A stretch of 64,000 bases of DNA, from positions 558,001 through 622,000 of the forward strand of contig JASSKH010000020.1 of the NCBI GenBank assembly GCA_031763025.1, written 5' to 3'. Each line of letters starts with the position of its first letter. The stretch's first letter is position 1. The notes under the pieces are model-generated. The model did not search any database and was not told where the DNA came from. It saw only the letters and a list, made by a program, of their open reading frames with translations. Shown one piece after another: positions 56,575 to 64,000 of the stretch. The DNA is from Macrocystis pyrifera (taxonomy: Eukaryota; Sar; Phaeophyceae; Laminariales; Laminariaceae). Position numbers and translations under genes: made by a program.

Positions 56575-57235
56575 ATCATCCACCAGAAGTTCACCAGAAA
56601 ACCCCCCAGAAATGTACGTATCACAAACCCACAGCAAATACGGTCCTCGTGCAGAAATCTCTCATCTCTCATCACAAAATCACTATCCAGAAGAAAATCC
56701 AGTCTTCTATCAGAAAACAGTACCACTACATCCACTACATCCACTAGATCCCCTCTGTTCATGCATGCCAACGATTCAATACCTCTCCACAAACCTCAGA
56801 TTTCCTCCGTTCGATCTTCTACACTAGAAAATCCAGTGATCCTTCAGGAAGCTATATCACAAAGTTCACCAGAAAATCCAGTCCTTCGTCAGGAAAGTAT
56901 ACCACAAAATTCACCAGAAAATTATCAAACTCCACCAGAAAAATCCAGCCCTCCAGAAACCTTATATCACAAGATTCACCAGAAAAATCGAGTCCTCCAG
57001 AAAACTATTACAAGTAGGACAAAATTCACCAGAAAATCCAGTCCTCCAGAAAACTACTATCACAAAATTCGCCGGAAAAATCCATTCCCCCAGAAAACCT
57101 ATATCACAAAATTCACCAGAAAAATCCAGTCCTCCGGAAACGATATATCACAAAAAATCACCAGAAAAATTCGGTCCTCCGGAAAACTATTATCACAAAA
57201 TTCACTATCACAAATCCCACCAGAAAGATCCAGTC
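56575..57235. repeat. minisatellite derived from copia pol sequence
   Basis: Many diverged copies of a 40-50-bp unit like ATCACAAAATTCACCAGAAAATCCAGTCCTCCAGAAAACT. On the minus strand each copy reads like DWIFLVNFVI(x)FRRT, and the first is continuous with the RNase H remnant. Local slippage expansion of a coding segment. Confidence 0.85.
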
Positions 57236-57682
57236 CTTTATTGTGTCTGCCATCCCTATATATTCTATCTCGGTGGTCGAAAGCATGACACATCTCTGCG
57301 TCCTCGAGCACCAGCACACGCAAGCACCTGCGCATGCATGTGATAACTCCACCTGAGACGGACCTCCTGTCTGTGGCTTACCTGGCATAGTTCGCGTTAG
57401 CAAACGCTGTCAGCTCAAAACCACTGCCTCACTGAAAAGTAATATCGAAATCACTAAAGCAGTAGTACAAACAATATTCCCCCTTCTATCTCGATGGTCG
57501 AAAGCGTGGCACATCTCTGCGTGCTCGAGTACCAGCACACGCAGTCACCTGCGCATGCGATAACTCCACCTGAGACGGACTTCCTGTCCGTGGCTTGCCT
57601 GGCATAGTTCACGTCTCCAAACGCTACCAGCTCATAACCGCTGCGTCTTTGAAAAGTAATATCGAAATCGCTGAGGAGTACT
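57236..57682 (-). pseudogene. copia RNase H remnant, duplicated in tandem
   Basis: Two diverged copies (57485-57682 and 57264-57469 on plus). On minus, the first reads DRKSVSGGVIACAGDCVCWY and STQRCATLSTIEIE. The second reads SRTQRCVMLSTTEIEYIGMA after a frameshift. These are the SVSGG...SRTQKCVxLSTTEAEY motifs of Ty1/copia RNase H. Both copies are broken; no RT or integrase is seen on this strand. Confidence 0.8.
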
Positions 57683-57949
57683 AAAATATCCCCCCAGTTG
57701 GAAGTACAATAACATTCATAGAATGAATGCTACAAAATAATGCAGAATATTCTCGGAAGAATGAGAGAATGTGAGTTTTGTACGTACGTAAGAAGTTCAA
57801 TCAGATGACTGCGGTGATTCATGGTCGCATGAATCATAGCCCTTGGTAAACACACCTTGTCTGGTACGTAGCCGCAACCTACACGTATCAGCGCAATGAA
57901 GCAGAGGCAGAGCTACAGGTCCAAGGTGTGAGACTAGTTTGAGTTCGGG

Positions 57950-59110
57950 ATGTCCGACGAGAGCAAGTCGCCGGAGGCCACGGCCAATGCGGCTACTACT
58001 GCGCGCGAGGCGCAGGCTGCGAGGTTTGCTGCGCAAACAAAAGCTGAGGCGAATGCTCATGCTGCTGTAGCTGCTGTGCAAGCGGAGGTCGACGCACGCC
58101 GTGCTGGGATTGCCGAGGCCGAGGCTCGCCAGGCCGCAGAAGAAGCTGCGTCCATTCGCCAGGCCAACGCCGCGGCTGCTGTTGCCACCACTGCGGCTGC
58201 TGCGGCTGGTCCTTCATCTATACCGGCAGCCTCGGGGGGAGCAGTATCGACGGCTGACGTTTTGCATTGGCAGAACCAGGTGGCATCCTAGTTTTCCCGC
58301 ATAGACACGGATATACTAGGCGTCAAATCTACACTGGACAACGCGCTCCTGTCTGTGGCTGGCCTTCGGGACGCCGTTACCAGCAGCGTATCCAAGATCG
58401 CCAACAACGAAGTGCTCCTCCGGCAGTTTGTTGACAATTTATACGACCGTGAGCCTTCTGTGCGGGACAGCGGAGATGCGAGGGAGCGCCATGTACAGAA
58501 ATCGCAGCTTACTGACGACACGGCCATGTGGAAGAAAATGTCATCTCGCAAACACTGGCTGCTTCGGGGACGCTTGCCGCCGAACCTCGGCCAGTCGGCC
58601 GCGGATATCCAGTCGTTTGTGGGGGAGAGTGTCGATATTACGGCGGCGGTGGCGGCTCAGCTTCGTGCCGTAAGCAATTTTGACGTGGCCTTGTATGGGC
58701 CACGTGCCGATCGACCGGTTGACCACCTGGTGATGGTCGCGGACCGCCTGGATCTCTTGCGCCAGCCTCTTATGGCGGTTCGTACAGTTGGACTCTCGGC
58801 GGATGTCGCCGACGACCGCGCGTGCCTGGACCGGTTGGCATCCGTCAACGCCTCCTTTACATCCGCGGCTGCTGGTCTTCGCCGTCACAATCTCGGCAAC
58901 ATCTTTTTGCTTTCCGGCTCCGCGGCGAGGGCTGTTATGAGCGAAATGGTGAACGACGACTTACGTCTTTGGGTGAACGACCTAATGAGGTTCGCCCAGC
59001 AAGTTCGTCCGTTGACCGTTCCCCCCAGTCTGACGCAGTGTTTGACGCGCCGCCTGTCCCTGCCTTCAGTCGCACGCTCTCCTTTTGCTCGTCCGGGGGC
59101 GACGTTCTGA
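57950..59110 (+). pseudogene. gag-like ORF of a DIRS-type or other retroelement, one internal stop
   Basis: Starts at ATG; an alanine-rich coiled N-terminus (about 1-110), then a single TAG in frame at 58289, then 270 further codons ending at TGA. The second half (RLPPNLGQSAADIQSFVGES, DVALYGPRADRPVDHLVMVA, HNLGNIFLLSGSA) reads like a retroelement capsid core. Past the stop the same frame gives RTPRCAGCGSRAM, half a zinc knuckle. GC content is much higher than around it, suggesting a later insertion. Family assignment is tentative. Confidence 0.5.
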
Positions 59111-59469
59111 GGCTCGTCGAAGGTCTCCAAGTTCTACGCGACAGTCGGGATGGGGCATACAAGCGGAACCAAAGCCTCGCCCCCGCCAGGATGGGTCCGC
59201 CCAGAAAGAAGAACGCCCCGCTGTGCAGGATGTGGGTCGCGGGCTATGGTGCTCCGCCCAGGTGGGGGCCGCGGGGCGGCCGGGGGAGGTGGCGGTTCTG
59301 GTTCGGGATGAAGACACGGGCCCTTCCTATCGGTTGGGCCAACACTGGGGGGGGGCGGCGGCGGCGCGGGCAGGTGGCGGAGCGGCGACGGCGCTTGTCG
59401 CCAGCGGCGGAGCTGGGACTCGGCTGGCAACCCACGAAGGAGGGGGGGGGTTGCGTGGGCGCGCTTTAG

Positions 59470-59909
59470 GTGCTCTGGCTGGCGACGGCGGCGTCGGGCG
59501 AGATCGCGTTGCTGTGACTCCGGGTTCAGTTCCCTTCTCAGCGCAAGGTACGGATATGGGCCTGCGTGCGAGTTATTTGCCCGGTGACACGGTGTGTGTG
59601 CAGGGTGATGGGTCCGTTGACACGATGTGTGTGCAGGGTGCGGTCGGTGACGTGCGTTTGGATGCGATAACAGATGAGGTAGATGCATGGATTGCCGCGC
59701 GGGAGGTAGTGGTGCAGGCAATGTCTGGGCGAGGCTCAGCGAGCCTCGATCAGATCGCTTCGCTCAGCTCCTCCTCACTCTTGCGACAGTGTCAAGGCAG
59801 TGTTCCTCTTTTCCTGTCCACCATCGGCTCCTCATTGTTCGCTTCGCATATTAACGTTGCCGTCGTACAGCACTGGTTTGGTGAGATCAAGAAATTCCCC
59901 CGTATTTAA
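59470..59909 (+). pseudogene. possible start of a DIRS-like pol frame
   Basis: In a third frame, codons to TAA at 59907-59909 end with GSVPLFLSTIGSSLFASHIN, VAVVQHWFGEIKKFPRI. That layout (L..FL..W......V..V..GF.I.F) reminds me of the segment opening DIRS-type reverse transcriptases. It contains an internal repeat, GDTVCVQGDGSVDTMCVQG. Nothing recognisable follows. Low certainty. Confidence 0.3.
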
Positions 59910-61360
59910 AGCAAAGTGCAAACAAAGCAATCTCATTCCTACGACGACTCCGCTATGAGGGGAGGGGGGGAGGCAAGGAGGGACAAACATACGCTGACAT
60001 AGCAATCAATCGCCAATCTCCCCATATATTTTCTTACTCAATACCAGGTACCTACCAATAGTCCTCGCTCCATCTCTCTGTTCGCACACACCATACGTGC
60101 CCACCTTTCACTCCACCATGACAGCTGTACGGCAGTGTTGTTTATATGCCTGATACCTGGTACCCTGTAATGTCTCTTCGTATGCATGAGGGTACACGAC
60201 CTACAGTAGAAGCAGAATACTCTCCGCACACAGCAACAACAATGTATCAGTTATTCCTCAATGCTTCTGTCGATCAGATTACAGCAGCAATTCAAACGGT
60301 TTATTTTATTTACCGCTGATCATCAAGCAATTATGTACGAAAACGACAGCATGTATAAACTAACACTGCCGCCTCGAAACGATCTGCTGTGCATCGATTG
60401 GTATTGCTATAATCACGGAATCTACGTATACGACACACACGATGATCGTATCCGACATCCAACCAGTCTATGCTGATGGTAGTGTGGCAACATGTCATGT
60501 GTATGGTATGACCATTGAAATAATCAAAAGACCCTCCGCACAACGTACAGGGCAAGGTTCCACGATTCACATCTGGTTCAGCAGCATAATGTTGTCAGAT
60601 CTATCAACACATCTCTCTTACCATCAAACGCAGAGTATTTTATTCGAACCGACCGCCTTCTCTACTGTCTGTAAGCGTCCCACTCAGACAAAGCTATAAC
60701 CTGCATCTCATGCCCTTATTGGCCCAACTCAGTCAATATTACCTGGTATTAAATAGATGGGGAGAGGGAGGGGCAGGGGGGAGCCGAGAGAGATACGTTT
60801 CTACGTCATATAGAATGAATGTCATGTATCTACGCACGTATCTTCTCAATAATCAAGCTACCCTTCAGGGGTACCTGGTACGAGGTACCGCGTATCAGCT
60901 TTCGATGGGTACTACAGTACGGTCCCAGGCACACAGCAGTATGAACAACGAAAACTTCATTGTTCGTTCTTCAATAATTTCATACAGATACTTGCATCAG
61001 GTACATCTTGACATGATGGTGCTGCGCTGGCCAAGCAACGCAATAGCAAAACATCCAGCATCAGCACATCTCGGCCGTCCATGCCCAGTATGACATCAAT
61101 GCAACTCAATTCGGCGGCCCGCTTCGCGCACTTGGCTTCGATGCTGCATCCTCACCCGCACCCTCATTCATTACTCGCATTAGCCTGCGCTACGGTATGT
61201 CAAGTATATAATGCAAAACGGAAAAATGAAGAATCACCAAAACTACTCGTGCATCACGTACATATAAGAAAGCACACAAAACGCAAGTCATCGTGACCTA
61301 CGTACAACAGAGCAGTGAACAGCGATTCGCATCACGAGAATCGGGGGTAGGCCAACAAAG
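59910..61360. other. interior of nested element; no recognised coding
   Basis: A/T-richer DNA between the DIRS-like scraps and the VNTR. Frames of up to 127 codons show no retroelement motif. It should contain pol if the element were complete; it does not. Confidence 0.5.
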
Positions 61361-61659
61361 CCTGTTTTAATCTGGTGCAAAAGGAGGGAAGCCTTCTCCA
61401 CCCCACTTCCAGCGCCCTCCAGCGTCCGTGTACATGTTCGCCCTACCACCACCTTGCTGCTCAACTCCCACTACCAGTCCCCCAGTTTCCTTCGCCCCGT
61501 CCACCCTCTCCACCCTCTCGACTTCCTCCACCCTCTCCGCCCCCTTCACACTCTCCACCCCCTTCACCTCCTCCACTCCGTCCAACTCTTCTTGTACTGG
61601 CTGTTGGTTGCCAGGGTTGTCACCTCCAGCGCTAACCAAGCCCTCATGACTCTGCTGCC

Positions 61660-61985
61660 GCTGTCGCTGCTATTTTTCGGTGCGATCGTCGCAAGAGCGT
61701 AGCGGACCCACTTGGTCCTGCTGCTGCTGCTGCTGCTGCTGTTGCGCTTCGGCGCGATCGTCGCAAGCGTGTAGCGGACCCGCTTGGTCCGGCTGCTGCT
61801 GCTGTTGTGCTTCGGCGCGATCGTCGCAAGCGCTTAGCGGACCCACTTGGTCCTGCTGCTGCTGCTGCTGCTGCTGCGCTTCGGCGCGATCGTCGCAAGC
61901 GCGTAGCGGACCCACTTTGATCCTGCTGCTGCTGCTGTTGCGCTTCGGCGCGATCGTCGCAATCGCTTAGCGGACCCACTGGGTC
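61660..61985. repeat. 66-71-bp VNTR with embedded CTG runs
   Basis: Five units of GCGATCGTCGCAAGCGC(T/G)TAGCGGACCCACTTGGTCC followed by 3-8 CTG triplets and TGCGCTTCGGC. On the minus strand the triplets read Gln or Ala depending on frame. Lies downstream of the minus frame at 62611-61967. Confidence 0.9.
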
Positions 61986-62611
61986 CTGCTCCTGCTTTGC
62001 AGACGTGGCTGCTGGGGCTGCTCCCCGGTGCCATCGCTCTCCACCTGCACCTTCACCTCCTCATATATCACTTCACGTTGCACCTTCACCTTCACCTCAC
62101 TATTCACTCCATCACCTTTCACCTCTCTTTCCGCCGCATCATGTTCGGTCGGTTTCTGCCGTGCAGTCGGCGGCGGCGGCAGCGGCTGACGTTGCTGCTG
62201 CTCACCTGCGATGCCTCTGCCTCCAGCTCCAAGCGGGTCTACCAATGTCGGCTCACGTCTGGCCGAGCTGGGATGCTGCTGCCGTGACTGCTGTAGAGGG
62301 TGTACCTCCTCTTGCCTCCGCTTTATCGTCAGCTGCGCAGACGAAATATCAAAATCCAAGTCGTTGAGCCAGGCCCGTTCCCTCGTGAACACGATAACCC
62401 TGCCGTTCCTTGCGGTCCAAGCTTCTTCGCCGGCCACGATGCGACGCACCAGAACAAGCCTCTCGGAATACAGCCTATCCAAGATCCCCATCAGCTGCAC
62501 CGTCGTCCATCTTTCCACCCTCAAAAACGCTTCCCGAGGCCCGAGATGACCCGCAGCCACCTTCTCACTGGTCTCTTGCATCAAATCACCATAACCACCA
62601 TCACCACACAT
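61967..62611 (-). CDS. uncharacterised first ORF of the nested LTR element
   Basis: 214 codons; ATG lies 82 bp inside the 5' LTR on the minus strand, where gag would start. The N-terminal 110 residues look structured (LRVERWTTVQLMGILDRLYS, RRIVAGEEAWTARNGRVIV); the rest is Gln/Pro-rich low complexity running into the VNTR. No zinc knuckle or protease motif. Could be a diverged gag or a captured gene. Confidence 0.45.
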   Translation of the reverse strand: MCGDGGYGDLMQETSEKVAAGHLGPREAFLRVERWTTVQLMGILDRLYSERLVLVRRIVAGEEAWTARNGRVIVFTRERAWLNDLDFDISSAQLTIKRRQEEVHPLQQSRQQHPSSARREPTLVDPLGAGGRGIAGEQQQRQPLPPPPTARQKPTEHDAAEREVKGDGVNSEVKVKVQREVIYEEVKVQVESDGTGEQPQQPRLQSRSRTQWVR

Positions 62612-62692
62612 ATATTTATTTCAAGAACGTCCAACCCGCGCTGGGCTGACCAGTAACTGCCCAAGCCAGAGATTTCTTCTGCCACGCTAGCG

Positions 62693-62967
62693 TGTTGGAA
62701 GGGCCTCAAGCTCAGACGGATATCAGGCGAGGACGATCGAGAAGAGCTCACGTAGCTCACAGGAAAACACACAGATGTATATTGTTTAGTACAAAAGACA
62801 ATGATAGATGCTTCCACGACATCGTACCAGCACACAAAAGCGGCGAAAGATAATTCCCACCATTCGTGCCGACGGGCCCTCTTGGCCACATCATAAAAGC
62901 CACCATCCATATATAACTCCTGAGTAGTCTACGATAAATCCATGTCGATCTCCGATCACAACCAATA
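62693..62967 (-). repeat. LTR of the nested element (5' in element sense)
   Basis: 275 bp, near-identical to 56193-56467. In element sense it is followed by CGCTAGCGTGGCAGAAGAAATC; TGGCAGAAG may be the primer-binding site, but it is 7 bases in, so uncertain. Confidence 0.9.
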
Positions 62968-62972
62968 CCGGT

Positions 62973-63200
62973 AGAACGAACAAACATTGATTTCACAATG
63001 CTCGCGTTCCAGGCTCGCTCAGCACTAAGGGCCGACCTGCTCCGCCCCCGTCCCGCGCGTTACTCCGTACTTCGGACCGACGCAGCGACTCAGTCCCACA
63101 GCTTTTACCGGGGAGCCCCCGGGCGCCTACCCCGACGTCGGGAGCCCGTGACCCAAACGCCGCTCCCCTCAACCTGGGCACGAGAGCAGGCGTGATAAAC
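62973..63200 (+). pseudogene. continuation of the interrupted copia-like element
   Basis: After the CCGGT duplication a frame continues as ERTNIDFTMLAFQARSALRA and then PRPARYSVLRTDAATQSHSF to TGA at 63193-63195. If the nested element is removed, the same frame extends upstream through ARPPPASPV. A frameshift separates it from the gag frame. Likely the linker between gag and pol in the host element. Confidence 0.35.
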
Positions 63201-63257
63201 GCCGCTCTGCCGAACCACGCACCGCGCAGCACGACGAGTATCGCGCCGTCGCGTCGA

Positions 63258-63275
63258 TTTTTTTTTTTTTTTTTT
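63258..63275. repeat. poly-T tract
   Basis: Eighteen T in a row inside the copia-like remnant; in the alternative frame it reads poly-Phe, arguing against an intact coding region there. Confidence 0.9.
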
Positions 63276-63372
63276 CAGCGAGGGTGTCCCCCTCCTACAC
63301 CTCCCGGCCATGCGGTGGCGGTCGGCTTGAGGTGCGGGAAGGCAAACACCGATACCCCGAGATCTCGGCTGA

Positions 63373-64000
63373 AGCTCGACTCGGCGTTTCCTCTCAAACG
63401 GTGGCCGCTCCACCCTTCTTCCTATCAAGGAGGAGTCGACAAGATTAACTGCCTCGTCCCCCTTCCCCACCAGGTCTACAGGACGGAAGCCCTCTCCGGT
63501 GGACCCTTTATTGCCCCCCACCCGAGCACCGTTCTTGAAGACGTCTACAGGGTCTGCAGGCCCTCTTTCGTCTTCGCGCACGCCACTCCATGTGCGCAGT
63601 TCTCCTTCGGCTCCAGTGGAACAGGAGAAGCCTGGCACTGTCCGTCGAGCCAGTGGTGACTCTACGGCCTCCGGTCAGATCAACCGAACATCATACCTGT
63701 TAAATTCGGAAGAATCGCAGCTCTCGTCAAGCAGAACGGTATCAGAGCCCTCTGCCCCCTTTGGTCCAGGACAGAGATCATCGGGCGCAGTACGAGAACC
63801 TTCTGGCAATTTTTTGCCTACGAGCAATGGTGACACAGAGCCGGTATACGTGGAACCAGACGCGTCTCGCGCACCAGGGGCTCAGTGTTCTCAGAGAAGC
63901 ACACTCTCCCCCCCACACACACCGCAACTGCAGCCACCGACGACTCGGCACTGTCGGTCTTTGACCCCTCTCTCGAGTATTCAACGAAGCGGGTGGTACT
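63373..64000 (+). CDS. Ser/Thr/Pro-rich open frame running off the window
   Basis: After a TGA at 63370-63372 the frame stays open for more than 205 codons to the window edge: SSPFPTRSTGRKPSPVDP, SAPVEQEKPGTVRRASGD, EPSAPFGPGQRSSGAVREP, TEPVYVEPDASRAPGAQC. Composition suits the linker between integrase and RT of copia polyproteins. A competing frame at 63192-63659 is also open. No start codon needed if internal to a polyprotein. Confidence 0.35.

Larger units (their letters stand above)
56193..62967 (-). mobile_element. nested LTR retrotransposon (copia-derived), 6,775 bp, TSD CCGGT
   Basis: LTRs at 56193-56467 and 62693-62967 (275 bp each, constant offset 6,500, few mismatches; ends TGTTGG/CCAATA) are flanked by CCGGT at 56188-56192 and 62968-62972. 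Minus orientation is favoured by copia RNase H scraps on that strand near the left LTR and an AGGAGGAC purine tract beside it. Most of pol is missing, so it is non-autonomous. It sits inside the copia-like gag fragment. Confidence 0.9.

Noticed and set aside
1..64000. CRISPR array or defence island
   Set aside because: Tandem repeats found are minisatellites, VNTRs or transposon parts; none has regularly spaced unique spacers, and no cas-like frames exist.

Overview
This window looks like nuclear DNA of an intron-rich eukaryote. It holds one large split gene, conventional GT-AG introns, LTR retrotransposons, a tRNA-derived SINE with a poly(A) tail, MITE-like elements and an internal TTAGGG-type telomeric tract. 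No bacterial operon, rRNA gene, CRISPR array or canonical tRNA gene was seen. The Ty3/gypsy pol resembles elements I associate with stramenopiles (oomycetes, brown algae), and intron density argues against an oomycete. A brown-alga-like stramenopile is my best guess. This is inference from recalled families, not a database result.

The main host gene is on the minus strand, 34942 down to 16570. I assembled 17 exons by hand from splice sites and reading-frame continuity. They encode a secreted protein of about 1,120 residues: a signal peptide, a long Cys-containing proregion, a subtilisin/sedolisin-like serine protease core (SDS, EGSAM, AGNSG and GTSAAAP motifs), and a C-terminal VWD/root-cap-like domain beginning GDPHLVGLAG. 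Phases agree at most junctions, but one frame break (exon 12) and one phase mismatch (exons 13/14) remain, so the copy could be decaying.

Mobile DNA dominates the rest. From 0 to 12 kb there are a solo LTR, an inverted-repeat MITE, a Tc1/mariner-like remnant filled by a minisatellite, a 0.5-kb TIR element, a SINE and a 1.1-kb foldback-like element. From 37.5 to 45.3 kb lies a Ty3/gypsy chromovirus-like element on the minus strand with 230-bp LTRs; it carries a 2.09-kb internal tandem duplication and a one-base frameshift. From 45 to 50 kb there are a second SINE, two tandem MITEs, telomeric repeats and low-complexity DNA. From 50 to 54.1 kb two 1.4-kb direct repeats flank a TRIM (miniature LTR element).

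From 54.7 to 64 kb is a nested retrotransposon graveyard. A degenerate gypsy integrase/chromodomain tail lies beside a copia-like gag fragment. That gag fragment is split by a 6.8-kb LTR element with matching 275-bp LTRs and a CCGGT target-site duplication. The inserted element keeps only scraps of copia RNase H, and it carries a DIRS-like gag remnant on the opposite strand.

No convincing host gene was found on the plus strand. Intervals without recognisable content are listed as such.
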